Part shown: positions 19,257-28,683 of the stretch, piece by piece | Position numbering within the stretch: position 1 is the first letter of the stretch | How the letters are laid out: each line of letters starts with the position of its first letter | Source: Roseateles sp. SL47 | GTDB lineage: Bacteria; Pseudomonadota; Gammaproteobacteria; Burkholderiales; Burkholderiaceae_C | DNA length: 64,000 nucleotides | NCBI RefSeq assembly: GCF_026625885.1 | Contig: NZ_CP113068.1 | Coordinates: forward strand, 5,952,001 to 6,016,000 | Direction: 5' to 3' | Program-made: the position numbers and the translations under genes | The notes under the pieces: generated by a model | What the model was told of the DNA's origin: nothing | Seen by the model: the letters and a program-made list of their open reading frames with translations, nothing else | The model's database searches: none

Positions 19257-22200
19257 TTAGGGGGCCTTGTCCTTGAAGTCGCCAACCGTGGAGATGACAA
19301 AACCGTCGACCTTGATTCGCTTGCGCCAAGCTTCGTTGACCTGTGCCACCGTGAGCGCACGAAGCTTCGCTTCACGCTCCGCTGCCGTCTTCCAGGTTTC
19401 GCCCTGGTCGGACATGGTCAGGAGCACATCGCTCAGGCGGGCATCATCAGCCCGGCTCTGGCGCAAGCCTTCCAGCAGATCGGTCTTGGTTCGATTCAGC
19501 TCAGCTTCGGTAATGCCGTCGCGACCCATGCGCTCCAGCTCCTGCTTCACCAGTGCCAGCACTTGCTCGCGGTTCTGCGGCGCGAAAGTGCCCCCAATGA
19601 TCAGGTCGGCATCGTCCCCAAAGTGCGGTGCCCACATGGAAGCGCGCACCCCGTAGCTCAGGCCCGCCTTCTGCCGCACACTGACTGAGAGGCGGTTCTC
19701 CAAGGAACCTCCACCCAGGATGTGCGCCGCCACCATCAGCGGCAGGTAGTCCGGGTCACGGTCGTTGAGCGCAAAGTCCAGGCGCCAGCGCATCTCCGCA
19801 TTGGCCTTGTCGCGCGCAATGGCGTCAAAACGCGCTGCCGGAATCTGGTCCGCCTTGGGAACATCACGGACATACGCCGGCGCGTCCGGCTTCTTCCAGT
19901 GGCCAAACAGCTGGTCCAACGCCGTGTCGAGCCCTTCGGGCACCGCCCCCACCACCGCCACCCGAGCCTGATTGGCGGACCAATAGCGTGCGTGGAAGTT
20001 CTTGATGTCTTCCAGCGTGGTGGACTTGAGCTGCGCCACCTGCTCGTCTGTGGTCATCAGGTAGTCCGGATCCCCCAGCTTCACGCCCCGCGCGCGGTTG
20101 TAGTGCTCACGCACCGCCTGCTGACGCAGCGTCTCCAGTTCCTGACGCTGCGCCTCCAGCCCGGCCTGCCCGGCTTTCTGCGCGCGATCAAAGGCGGCCT
20201 GCGGAAGCAGCGGGTGCTGCATGAGATCCGCCGCCATCTTGAGGACTTCCAGCAGGGAATCTTTCTCCGCCGAGATCCGCAATGTCGCGCCCTGGTCGCC
20301 GCTGCTGATGCTCAGATTGGCTCGCAGTTGCACCAAACGGTCCTGCAACGCCTGCTTCGACAAGGTGGGCGTTCCTTCGTCCATCAGGCGAGCCACCAGG
20401 TCCGTCCCCTTGCGCTGAAAGGTTTCGTTGCGTTCGCCCCAGCGCAGCTGCATTTCCAATTGCACGGTGTTGCCGCGGGTGCGTTTGGAGAGGGTATTGA
20501 GCTCCATGCCGGAGGGCAGTCGCCGTGTGACGGTGCGCGCCAACAGGTGCTCCGGGGTGGGGTCAAATCGTTCCCCCTCCTCCACCTTGGGTGGGCCTTG
20601 CAGACCGGCCAGGCGAGCCTCCAGCGGCGGCGCAGCCGGAATCTCCACACGTTCGGCCTGAGCGGCCGGCAAGTACCGGCCCAGCGTCCGGTTGGCGGGG
20701 CGCAGGTAAGCCTGGCGCACCCGCTCCACATCCGCCAATGTCACTTTGGGCAGGTCTTCCATCAGTTGGAAGAGCAGACGCCAGTCCGTGGCGCCCAGGC
20801 TGGAGATCTGCTGGATCAGCGCCTCTGGGTTTTTCATCTGATCCCGGTACGACATCAGCGCCAGTTCGCGAACACGCGTCAGTTCAGATGCTTCAAACGG
20901 CTTGTTGCTGCGGCCTTCCACAATGTCCAGGAGCCGCTGCTCCACCGCCGCCTTGTCGGCATCCGGCGGCAGCACGGCATAGGCCCGGATGCCACCCGGG
21001 TCCGCAGCTCCCAGGCCGGTCAGCCCTGCGGCCAGCGCCAGCTTGGGCTCCACCAGTTCCTTGTAGAGCTGACCACTCGGCTGCAGCGACAGCATCAACC
21101 CCAGCACAAGCAGGGGTGCACTGTCCGGATGCGCCATGGCCGGCACATGGTAGTAAGCCAGGAGGATGGGTTGGCCCCCGACCCGCCGGACCACGACCGT
21201 GCGCTCACCGTCTTGCGGCGGCTCCACCGTGTAGGGGCGCGGGACGGGCGTGGCCGGATTGCGCAGCGGGCTGAACAACTGGCTGATGCGGGCCAGCGTG
21301 GCCTTGGCATCAAAACGCCCCGCCACCATCAGCGTTGCATTGTCCGGACGGTAGTAACGCTTGTAGAACGCCTGCAGCTTGTCAATGGGAACGTTTTCGA
21401 TGTCGCTCTTGGGGCCGATGGTGTCGTGGCCATAGTTGTGCCAGTCGTAAGCCGCCGCCTGCACCCGCTTGCTCAACACCTCAAACGGCTCGTTCTCCCC
21501 TCGCTCGAATTCGTTGCGCACAACCGTCATTTCCTTGTCCAGGTCGGACTTGGCAATGAAGCTGTTGAGCATGCGGTCCGCCTCCAGGCTCAACGCAAAG
21601 TCGAGCGTGACCGGGTCCGCATTGAAGTTGGAGAAGTAGTTGGTGCGGTCGCTGGTGGTGGTGCCATTAAAACGCATGCCGCGCCGCGCAAAGACCTCCG
21701 CCAGATCCCGATGCCGCGGTGTGCCCTTGAACATCAGATGCTCCAGCAGATGCGCCATGCCGTATTCGCCAGGGGACTCGTGACGGCTGCCCACCCGGTA
21801 GGTGATGTTGACCGTGGTGGTGCTCTGCGCATCATCCGGGAAGAGCAGCACCTGCAGGCCGTTGGGGAGACGGTATTCGGAAATGCCGCCCAGCTCACGG
21901 ACGAACGTGGCCTGCCCGACGCGGATAGCCTTGGCCGTCGTTGGTGCGGCCGTCGTTGGTGCGGCCGTCGTTGTTGTGGCTGATGGCGTTGATGGTGCTG
22001 CAGCCGTCTCGCCCCCGGAGCGCTGCGCCCAACCGGCGGACACCCCACACGCAAGCAGCACAGCCAACGTCAGCGCCTGCGGCAGCCAGTGGCGCGGAGC
22101 GCCATTGTGGCCATGACGGGCAGTGCGGGCAGCAACGGTATGACGGCCATGTCTGGCAGGGGCCGATGCACTTGCAGCAGAGTTTGCAGGAACCGGAAGA

Positions 22201-22262
22201 GAAGCCCCTTCCAGTCCACGCCGTGGGGACAAGGGTCGGGTGATCATGGGTACAGCAGACAT
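19257..22262 (-). CDS. Double-domain M16 (insulinase-like) zinc peptidase, exported
   Basis: A 1001-residue protein with two fused M16 halves. The first half carries the inverted zinc motif HLLEH (171-175) within YGMAHLLEHLMFKGT and the downstream glutamate region EMTVVRNEFERGEN. The second half, from about 560, lacks this motif and should be the inactive partner, with the R/Y motif GGGSLENRLSVSVRQKAGLSYG. A hydrophobic segment at about 61-80 ending GVSAGWAQ resembles a Sec signal peptide, but the 60-residue region before it is unusually long. ATGs at 22262 or 22247 are possible and the true start may differ. A Thr/Ala tract at 97-111 is encoded by a 15-bp repeat (21939-21978). Likely a periplasmic peptidase. 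Confidence 0.9.
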   Translation of the reverse strand: MSAVPMITRPLSPRRGLEGASLPVPANSAASASAPARHGRHTVAARTARHGHNGAPRHWLPQALTLAVLLACGVSAGWAQRSGGETAAAPSTPSATTTTAAPTTAAPTTAKAIRVGQATFVRELGGISEYRLPNGLQVLLFPDDAQSTTTVNITYRVGSRHESPGEYGMAHLLEHLMFKGTPRHRDLAEVFARRGMRFNGTTTSDRTNYFSNFNADPVTLDFALSLEADRMLNSFIAKSDLDKEMTVVRNEFERGENEPFEVLSKRVQAAAYDWHNYGHDTIGPKSDIENVPIDKLQAFYKRYYRPDNATLMVAGRFDAKATLARISQLFSPLRNPATPVPRPYTVEPPQDGERTVVVRRVGGQPILLAYYHVPAMAHPDSAPLLVLGLMLSLQPSGQLYKELVEPKLALAAGLTGLGAADPGGIRAYAVLPPDADKAAVEQRLLDIVEGRSNKPFEASELTRVRELALMSYRDQMKNPEALIQQISSLGATDWRLLFQLMEDLPKVTLADVERVRQAYLRPANRTLGRYLPAAQAERVEIPAAPPLEARLAGLQGPPKVEEGERFDPTPEHLLARTVTRRLPSGMELNTLSKRTRGNTVQLEMQLRWGERNETFQRKGTDLVARLMDEGTPTLSKQALQDRLVQLRANLSISSGDQGATLRISAEKDSLLEVLKMAADLMQHPLLPQAAFDRAQKAGQAGLEAQRQELETLRQQAVREHYNRARGVKLGDPDYLMTTDEQVAQLKSTTLEDIKNFHARYWSANQARVAVVGAVPEGLDTALDQLFGHWKKPDAPAYVRDVPKADQIPAARFDAIARDKANAEMRWRLDFALNDRDPDYLPLMVAAHILGGGSLENRLSVSVRQKAGLSYGVRASMWAPHFGDDADLIIGGTFAPQNREQVLALVKQELERMGRDGITEAELNRTKTDLLEGLRQSRADDARLSDVLLTMSDQGETWKTAAEREAKLRALTVAQVNEAWRKRIKVDGFVISTVGDFKDKAP

Positions 22263-22371
22263 CCGCAGACACTCCTACATGACAGGCTGAAGACAGCACA
22301 TTGAAGACAGACCGGGGGCGGTTCGCGACCATTTCGGCTCTTGCCTGGCTCATGCCTGGCCGATGCCCGAG

Positions 22372-22402
22372 CCGATACCCGACCGATACCCGACCGATAC
22401 CC
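22372..22402. repeat. 11-bp tandem repeat in the M16 / secreted-protein divergent region
   Basis: CCGATACCCGA repeats three times (last copy ends GG), preceded by looser variants around GGCTCATGCCTGGCCGATGCC. The 517-base gap 22263-22779 between divergent starts otherwise shows no gene. The repeat could be a multimerised protein site or simple slippage. Confidence 0.75.
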
Positions 22403-22779
22403 GGCTCATGCATTCTCAGCTGGTTTCAATGCCAGAACGTGAACGCCGGCCCGTTTGGGCGCCGCTGTCGCGTCCTTGAAGTGTCTGTGGTTCGGGCGGA
22501 ACTTTGAATGGCTTGAATTGAGGGTGCTGTGATCATGACTTCTCACCCATGCAGGAAGCCATGACGCCCCTCCGTCAGGCATCAAACGCCTTGCGTCGCC
22601 CCCTCGGCTCATCCACTGGATTTGCAGTTCGTCGCCACCGCCCTGCAGTGCAACCCTTTGCAGCGCCGGTTGGTCGCTTCCCGTTTGGCCGATGCAAACC
22701 GACTTCCTAAGCTGACTGGGTCAGTCACCGTCACCGCGCACCGTGTGTGCGCATGAATGCAGCCAGTCAGGAGTCACGC

Positions 22780-23259
22780 ATGAACCCCGTTCGCGCCCCG
22801 TCCCCATCCGCCCGGCCTTCGCTGGCGTCTCTGGTCATGATGCTCGTCGGCCTGTGTGCCGGCGTCGTCACCAGCCTGGCGCACGCCGCACCGTTGGATC
22901 TGGACCGCGTCACCGTCCATGCCCGCCGGGGCAACGAGCCGGTGTACACCAATGTCCGCGCCACCTGCCCAGGTGTGGAGGCCTATCTGTCCCAGGTGCT
23001 CAGCCTGCCTCAAGCCCGGCATCGCAGTGAAGGCATCACCACCGTCACCTTCCGGTTGTCCGGGGCGTCCATTGATGAAATTCGCCAGGTGGGTGGCCCC
23101 TTCGAGTACCGCAGCGACATCCGGCGCGCCGTACGACAGATGAGCTGCCAGACCGAAGGAACGGACAAGCTGTATGTGATGCAACTGCAGTTTGTGAATG
23201 AACCCACGTCCGACGGTGGCAACGGTCGGAGCCGCTCGGTGGCCTTGCTGTCCGAGTGA
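22780..23259 (+). CDS. Secreted hypothetical protein
   Basis: A 159-residue protein of no family I recognise. The N-terminus has a basic stretch then a hydrophobic core (SLASLVMMLVGLCAGVVTS) and AHAAPLD, a good Sec signal peptide with cleavage near AHA. The mature part (about 120 residues) has two cysteines (in ATCPGV and MSCQTEG) that could form a disulfide, and alternates strand-like segments such as EGITTVTFRLSGASI. The start at 22780 is fixed by AGGAG seven bases upstream; an in-frame ATG 33 bases earlier has no such site. It ends on the base before the HIT gene's stop, so the two genes converge with no gap. Confidence 0.7.
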   Translation: MNPVRAPSPSARPSLASLVMMLVGLCAGVVTSLAHAAPLDLDRVTVHARRGNEPVYTNVRATCPGVEAYLSQVLSLPQARHRSEGITTVTFRLSGASIDEIRQVGGPFEYRSDIRRAVRQMSCQTEGTDKLYVMQLQFVNEPTSDGGNGRSRSVALLSE

Positions 23260-23694
23260 TCAGCCCAGCCCGCTCACGGCCTCGCGCACATGGGCATCCA
23301 GGGCAGACAGGGAGATCGGCAGACGTGACGCGGCGTCCTGCGGCAGGGTGCGGCGACGCTCGCCCCACACCGGGTTGGGGAAGTGGCTGTCCCAGTCGAA
23401 TCGCGCAATCACATGCCAATGCAGGTGGGGCACCACATTGCCCAGCGTGGCCAGATTGATCTTGGTCGGGGTCAGATGCTGCCGCAGCGCCTGCTCCACC
23501 GCCAGCACCACCGCCATGCACGCCTCACGGTCGAGCGGTGTGAGATCGCTGAATTCGGCCACGTGATCGGTCCAGATGACGCGATAGAAAGCCGGGAAGT
23601 CGGGCTCGGCAGCACGAATGACACGCCAGCGCGCAGCGCTGGCCACCAGGTGTCCGCCAGCATCGCGGCAGAGGGGGCAATCAGGGTGTTCCAT
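23260..23694 (-). CDS. HIT family protein
   Basis: A 144-residue histidine-triad protein. The active-site motif is PHLHWHVIAR (HxHxHxx) at about 89-98, preceded by LATLGNVV. The N-terminal CPLC may bind zinc. HIT hydrolases act on nucleotidyl linkages such as AMP-lysine or diadenosine polyphosphates, but the substrate here is not predictable. Length and architecture match stand-alone bacterial HIT proteins. It is divergent from the Bug protein gene, with 68 bases between starts. Confidence 0.9.
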   Translation of the reverse strand: MEHPDCPLCRDAGGHLVASAARWRVIRAAEPDFPAFYRVIWTDHVAEFSDLTPLDREACMAVVLAVEQALRQHLTPTKINLATLGNVVPHLHWHVIARFDWDSHFPNPVWGERRRTLPQDAASRLPISLSALDAHVREAVSGLG

Positions 23695-23762
23695 GGGGGA
23701 AAGCGGCCAGGGCCGCTGGCTAAGATCCGCTCGACTCTATCTGAGCCGAAGAAGGAGACTCC

Positions 23763-24830
23763 ATGGCCGTCCGCCAGCCCGATGCCCGCCGCCGATCGCT
23801 GTTGCTGGGCAGTGCCGCCCATCTGGGCTCTCAGTCCGCCACTGCGCGAGGGCTGGGTCAATGGCTGGGTCAGCGGCTGGGGGTGGCCTCGGCCGGCCTG
23901 ATGGCCAGCGCCCCCGCGATCGTGCATGCCGAGACCTGGCCGGCCAAGCCCATTCGCTGGGTGGTGGCTTATCCAGCGGGTGGCGGGTCGGATTTCCTGG
24001 CTCGACAGTTGGCCCCGGCCCTGGGGCGTGCTGTGGGCCAGACCATCATCATCGACAACCGCCCCGGCGCGGCCGGTGTGATCGGGACCGACAACGCCGC
24101 GAAGTCGCCGCCGGACGGCTACACCCTGCTCACCGGCGACAACGGCGCGATGGTGTTCAACGGGGCGCTCTACAAGAAGCTGCCCTACGCCCCGTCGGAC
24201 TTCACGCCGGTCGCCTTCATGGCGCGCTTCCCGCTGCTGCTGGTGGTGAATCCACAAGCCGGCTTCGGGTCGGTGCAGGAGTGGCTGCGCCAGGTGCAGG
24301 CGCAGCCCGGCAAGTACAGCTACGCCTCACCGGGCGTGGGCAGCCCCCACCACCTGGCCATGGAGTTGCTGAAGGACCGGACCCAGAGCTACATCGTGCA
24401 TGTGCCCTACCGGGGAACCGCCTTCACCACGCAGGACCTCATCGGCGGTGTGGTGCCCATGGGCATTCTGGACACTGCGGCGGCCCTGCCCCATCTGCGC
24501 AGCGGCAAGCTCAAGGCGCTGGCCGTCCTGTCGAGCCGGCGCGTGGCGGCATGGCCCGACGTGCCGACATTCGAAGAGTCCGGCGTCCGAGGTGTCGACG
24601 TGAGCGCCTGGCAAGGGCTCTTTGTGCCCAAGGGAACTCCGGACGCCATCACCCACCGGTTGACCTCGGAGGTGCTCAAGGCGCTGGGGCAGCCGGATCT
24701 CAAGGCTAGGCTGGAAGAGTTCGGGCTGGAGGTCGCCCCCACCGATGGCGCCGCCCTGGTGCGATTCATCCAACAGGAAACCGCCCAGTGGCATGCACTG
24801 ATCCGCAGCCGGGGGATCACGGCCGACTGA
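23763..24830 (+). CDS. Bug/TctC family tripartite tricarboxylate transporter substrate-binding protein
   Basis: A 355-residue periplasmic binding protein of the Bug family, which is greatly expanded in Burkholderiales. Hallmarks: WPAKPIRWVVAYPAGGGSDF after the signal peptide, VGQTIIIDNRPGAAGVIG, ASPGVGSPHHLAMELLK, VPYRGTAFTTQDLIGG and the C-terminal KARLEEFGLEVAPTD. The signal region is long (about 55 residues), with hydrophobic LGVASAGLMASAPAIVHA before the mature start; an arginine-rich RRRSLLLGS may suggest Tat export. No TctA/TctB membrane genes are adjacent, as is usual for orphan Bug proteins. The ligand (often a carboxylate or aromatic acid) is unknown. Confidence 0.93.
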   Translation: MAVRQPDARRRSLLLGSAAHLGSQSATARGLGQWLGQRLGVASAGLMASAPAIVHAETWPAKPIRWVVAYPAGGGSDFLARQLAPALGRAVGQTIIIDNRPGAAGVIGTDNAAKSPPDGYTLLTGDNGAMVFNGALYKKLPYAPSDFTPVAFMARFPLLLVVNPQAGFGSVQEWLRQVQAQPGKYSYASPGVGSPHHLAMELLKDRTQSYIVHVPYRGTAFTTQDLIGGVVPMGILDTAAALPHLRSGKLKALAVLSSRRVAAWPDVPTFEESGVRGVDVSAWQGLFVPKGTPDAITHRLTSEVLKALGQPDLKARLEEFGLEVAPTDGAALVRFIQQETAQWHALIRSRGITAD

Positions 24831-25188
24831 CTCGGGCCGCATCCAACGGGGCTCCGTGGTGCCCCCCCCAAGCGTCCCACCCACGCGCTTTGCTTGGGAC
24901 CGGCCATCGAAACTGACAGGCCGGGCTCCCTACCGTACAGTGTTGTCAAGAGCAACGCCCTCCCGCCTTGCGGACCTCTGACAGCTCGGATATCGCTGCC
25001 CTCACCGCCGCGCATTACTTCACGTGAATGCGAAATAGCAAGAGGTTATTCCCGCGACATGTCGGTAAAACGATCGCTAATCGCTCATCAGAAGCTTACA
25101 GTTTGATCTGCGCCAAAAACAAAGCAATAAGGCGTAGGAGAGACGAACCCAGTCCCCTCGTTTCCGCCCTCGTTGGTGATCGCCCGCT
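24831..25188. other. Non-coding gap before the chemoreceptor
   Basis: 358 bases with no open frame resembling a protein. Locally AT-richer between about 25020 and 25140. A flagellar sigma-28 promoter was looked for but only a TAAA element near 25067 was seen, without the matching downstream GCCGATAA box, so no promoter is assigned. Confidence 0.5.
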
Positions 25189-27120
25189 ATGAACCCAAAT
25201 TCTCCTGTCCGCACGACGGTTGCCCGTCGTGTTTCCCTATTGGCCAGCCTTGGTATTGCCGCCATGTTGGTGGTGATCTGCGGCGCCCTGTCCTGGGTGC
25301 TGACCAACCAGGCGCGTGCGCGCACGGACGACTACATGGCCAGCGAGGCCGCTTCCGTGGCACGCGTGGCCGACGCCCTGGACCGCACCGCCCGCGACTC
25401 GGCCAACCGTCTGTATGACGTGCTGGCAGCCGATCTGCCGGACGGCAAGTTCGTGCTGGACGGTGAGGGGGAACTCTCGCATGACGGGCGCAAGATCAAC
25501 GGCAACCTGGATTTGCCCGACAACTTCACCCACCGCACCGGCGGCGTGGCCACGATCTTCGCCCGCAAGGGCACCGATTTCATCCGCATCACCACCTCGC
25601 TGAAGAAGCAGGACGGCTCGCGCGCCATGGGCACCTTGCTGGATACCGCCGGCACGCCCTACGCCAAGGTGAGCGCCGGTGAGACCTACGTGGGCCCCGC
25701 CACGCTGTTCGGCGTGCCCTACATGACCCGCTATACGCCGGTGAAGGATGCCGGCGGCAAGATCGTCGGCATTCTGTTCATCGGCTTTGACATGCGCGGC
25801 CTGCAGGAGGAACTGGTGCAGTTGGCCGGCGCCGTGAAGCTGTTCGAGACCGGCGGCCTGTATCTGCTGGACCCGGGCAAGACCCCGGAAGACGCCCAAC
25901 TGCGCGGCCATCCGACCGCCAAGGGCAAGAAGCTCGCGGACGTCCTCAAGCCCGAGGTCGCCCAAGCCCTGGTGAAACGTCTGGCCGAAGACAAGGATGG
26001 CGTGCTGGAAGAAATTCCCGGCGTCTACAACACGGACCACCAGGACGCATTCGCCGTGGCGCAACGCTCCAAGGCGACCGGCTGGTGGGTCGTGGCCGAG
26101 GCCTCGCGTTCCACCGCCCTGGCATCGCACTACAACACGCTGTGGGCACTGTGGGGCCTGATGCTGCTGGCTGTGGTGATGCTGGGCCTGGGCGTGACGT
26201 GGCTGCTGGGCCGCTGGGTGGGCCAGCCGATGGCCCAGCTCAACCGTGCCGTGGCCGCCGTGGCGGCCGGTGATCTGACGCATCCGGTGCGTGTGAACCA
26301 GCAGGACGACATGGGCGCCCTGGCTGCCAGCGTGGAGCAGATGCGCCAGCAACTGGCCAGCACCATCACCGAAGTGCGGCACGCCAGCGACAGCATCGGC
26401 ACCGCCAGCGCGGAAGTGGCCGCCGGCAGCCGCGACCTGTCGTCGCGGACCGAGCAGTCGGCCAGCCATCTGCAGGAGACGGCTTCCGCCCTGGAAGAAT
26501 TGGCCGGCTCCATGAGCCAGACCGCCGCTTCGGCGCAGCAGGCACATCAGCTGGTGGGTGAGTCGGACCAGGCCGCCCAGCGCGGTGGCGCCGTGGTGCA
26601 GCAGGTGGTGAACACGATGGACGAGATCAGCAGCGCCAGCCGCCAGATCAGCGACATCATCGGCACCATCGATTCGATCGCCTTCCAGACCAACATCCTG
26701 GCGCTGAACGCCGCCGTGGAAGCCGCTCGTGCAGGCGAACAAGGCCGCGGTTTCGCGGTGGTCGCCTCGGAAGTGCGTCAGTTGGCGCAGCGCAGCGCGG
26801 AAGCCGCCAAGCAGATCAAGGGTCTGATCACCGCCAGCGGCGAACGTGTGGAGTCGGGCGCCCGTCTGGTGAGCGACACCGGTGCCGCGATGAAGGCCAT
26901 CGTGACCAGCGTGCGGCGTGTGACCGACATCATCGGCGAGATTTCAACCGCTGCGCATGAGCAGGCGCAGGGCGTGACGCGGATCAATGGTGCGGTCGCC
27001 CAGCTCGACCAGGGCACTCAGCAGAATGCGGCGCTGGTGGAAGAGAGCACCGCCGCCGCGGAAAGCCTGCGGGAGCAGGCCCACCGGCTGGTGGAGCAGG
27101 TGGGGCGCTTCCGGGTGTGA
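25189..27120 (+). CDS. Methyl-accepting chemotaxis protein with periplasmic Cache domain
   Basis: A 643-residue chemoreceptor. TM1 at about 16-38, a large periplasmic Cache_3/Cache_2-type domain (about 40-310; ending [23 protein letters not shown] and later [18 protein letters not shown]), TM2 at about 320-342, HAMP with RPMAQLN-like [17 protein letters not shown], then the signalling domain. The hairpin tip [20 protein letters not shown] is the conserved CheA/CheW contact. The C-terminus lacks a CheR-docking pentapeptide. The ligand is unknown; the convergent urate oxidase gene 24 bases downstream is suggestive of purine sensing but is only positional evidence. Confidence 0.93.
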   Translation: MNPNSPVRTTVARRVSLLASLGIAAMLVVICGALSWVLTNQARARTDDYMASEAASVARVADALDRTARDSANRLYDVLAADLPDGKFVLDGEGELSHDGRKINGNLDLPDNFTHRTGGVATIFARKGTDFIRITTSLKKQDGSRAMGTLLDTAGTPYAKVSAGETYVGPATLFGVPYMTRYTPVKDAGGKIVGILFIGFDMRGLQEELVQLAGAVKLFETGGLYLLDPGKTPEDAQLRGHPTAKGKKLADVLKPEVAQALVKRLAEDKDGVLEEIPGVYNTDHQDAFAVAQRSKATGWWVVAEASRSTALASHYNTLWALWGLMLLAVVMLGLGVTWLLGRWVGQPMAQLNRAVAAVAAGDLTHPVRVNQQDDMGALAASVEQMRQQLASTITEVRHASDSIGTASAEVAAGSRDLSSRTEQSASHLQETASALEELAGSMSQTAASAQQAHQLVGESDQAAQRGGAVVQQVVNTMDEISSASRQISDIIGTIDSIAFQTNILALNAAVEAARAGEQGRGFAVVASEVRQLAQRSAEAAKQIKGLITASGERVESGARLVSDTGAAMKAIVTSVRRVTDIIGEISTAAHEQAQGVTRINGAVAQLDQGTQQNAALVEESTAAAESLREQAHRLVEQVGRFRV

Positions 27121-27144
27121 CCGGAACGTCGCAGGAAGGCGCCG

Positions 27145-28413
27145 TCAACGCGCCTTGAACCAGCGGCCCAGTGTGGCGCGCTCCTCTTCGGTGATGCCCG
27201 TGGCATTGTTCAAGGGCATCGCGCGTTGCACCACCGCTTGCTGGTAGATGTCCTGCGCGTGCTGCTCAACCAGCTCCGGCGTGTGCAACTGGATGCGCTT
27301 CGGTGCCAGCGCTGCGTTGTGGCAGGCCTGGCATCGATTGTGAACAATGGCCTGCACCTGCTCGAAAGTGGGCACCCCCGGGGCCACGCCCGCAGGGGCC
27401 GCAGAGGCCGCACCAGCGGCCTGAGCCGCATTTGCCTGTGCAGAAGCCCCAGCACGGCCAGGCACCGCCAGGCCCCCCTCCACACTGCGCGACGGCGCCA
27501 GCGCCAGCATGAGCGCCAGCAGCAGGGCCCCCACCAGCACCAGCAGTGGCCAGGCATTCACCCCCTTGTGACGCCTGACGAACCAGGTGCGCACCAAGGC
27601 CCCCACCAACATCAACGCGATCAGCACCAACCAGTTCCACGCATGGCTGTAGAGCATGCCGTAATGGTTGGACAACATGGCAATGAGCACCGGCAGCGTG
27701 AAGTAGGTGTTGTGTACGCTGCGCTGCTTGCCGCGCTGACCGAAGATCGGGTCCACCGGGCGCCCTGCCCGCATGTCCTCAATGACCTGCTTCTGGCCGG
27801 GGATGATCCAGAAGAAGACATTGGCCGTCATCATGGTGGCGATCATGGCGCCGACGATGACAAAGGCCGCCCGCCCGGCAAACAGCTGGCAGGCGCCCCA
27901 AGCCGCCACCCCGATCACCACCGCCACCAGACCCAGCACCCGCCCGTCATGGCCGATGCTGCCATCCGCCTGGCGTCCGAAGTGGCGGCAGATCTGGTCG
28001 TACAGCAACCAGCCGCCCGCCAGGAAGCACAAGGCCCCCGTCACCGCCGCCGGCGCGCTCCAGTCATGCACCCGCTTGTCGATGAGGTAGGTGTCGGCAT
28101 TCAAGAGATAGAGCAGCGCAAAGAGCGCAAAACCGCTCATCCACGTCCAGTAGCTCTCCCAGTAGAACCAGTGCAGATGCTGCGGCAGATGGGCCGGCGC
28201 CACCCTGTACTTCTGCGGGTTGTAGAAGCCGCCCCCATGAACCGCCCAGAGCTCACCGTCCACCCCCTTGGCCCGCAGATCGCCGGCCACAGGCGGCACC
28301 AGATGGTTGTCCAGCCAGACGAAATAGAACGAAGCCCCAATCCAGGCAATCGCCACAACAACGTGCAACCAGCGCAGCAGCAGGTTGGCCCAGTCCAGCA
28401 GATAACTGTCCAT
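27145..28413 (-). CDS. puuD: Membrane-bound urate hydroxylase/oxidase with C-terminal cytochrome c domain
   Basis: A 422-residue membrane protein of the PuuD family, which oxidises urate to 5-hydroxyisourate and passes electrons to the respiratory chain. The N-terminal half has about seven to eight TM helices and family motifs LLRWLHVVVAIAWIGASFYF, HWFYWESYWTWMSG and HNTYFTLPVLIAMLSNHY. After an Ala-rich linker (about 320-345) comes a cytochrome c domain with CQACH (C361, C364, H365) and methionine in MPLNNATGIT as the likely second haem ligand. An ATG three codons upstream is an alternative start. A GntR-type operator-like site lies about 95-113 bases before the start. It supplies the first step of the ureide pathway encoded nearby. 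Confidence 0.95.
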   Translation of the reverse strand: MDSYLLDWANLLLRWLHVVVAIAWIGASFYFVWLDNHLVPPVAGDLRAKGVDGELWAVHGGGFYNPQKYRVAPAHLPQHLHWFYWESYWTWMSGFALFALLYLLNADTYLIDKRVHDWSAPAAVTGALCFLAGGWLLYDQICRHFGRQADGSIGHDGRVLGLVAVVIGVAAWGACQLFAGRAAFVIVGAMIATMMTANVFFWIIPGQKQVIEDMRAGRPVDPIFGQRGKQRSVHNTYFTLPVLIAMLSNHYGMLYSHAWNWLVLIALMLVGALVRTWFVRRHKGVNAWPLLVLVGALLLALMLALAPSRSVEGGLAVPGRAGASAQANAAQAAGAASAAPAGVAPGVPTFEQVQAIVHNRCQACHNAALAPKRIQLHTPELVEQHAQDIYQQAVVQRAMPLNNATGITEEERATLGRWFKAR

Positions 28414-28506
28414 CAGACACATTCAGCAGACACCGGACCACCACTGCGGGCGCTGTAGTCCGGCCGAGCGTCGCGCTTGTGTTCCAGGCGCCGCGGCGAC
28501 GTGAGC

Positions 28507-28526
28507 AAAGTGTATACAGATCCGGA
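28507..28526. promoter_or_regulatory. Putative ureide-regulator operator upstream of puuD
   Basis: AAAGTGTATACAGATCCGGA contains the palindrome TGTATACA (28511-28518). The 12-base block AAAGTGTATACA plus a following TCCGGA recurs in the uraH/gntR intergenic region, and both copies lie before ureide genes. Confidence 0.7.
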
Positions 28527-28683
28527 CACCGACCGAGGAGGGCCAACCCCAAAAGCGTCGCGCGGTGGAGACGGGAAGACGGAAGACGTCGGCCTCACCA
28601 CGTTCAAGGGCGTGGCATAGCTCTCCACGATCTTGAACGGCCTGGAAGAACCTTGAACGGCCTTGATCAGCGCGGAGAGGCCC

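Noticed and set aside
25067..25100. Possible sigma-28 promoter before the chemoreceptor
   Set aside because: Only a TAAA upstream element; the GCCGATAA downstream box is absent at correct spacing.
28632..28663. CTTGAACGGCCT twice with eight bases between, near the xdhC end
   Set aside because: Too short and isolated to call a regulatory repeat; likely chance or a remnant duplication.
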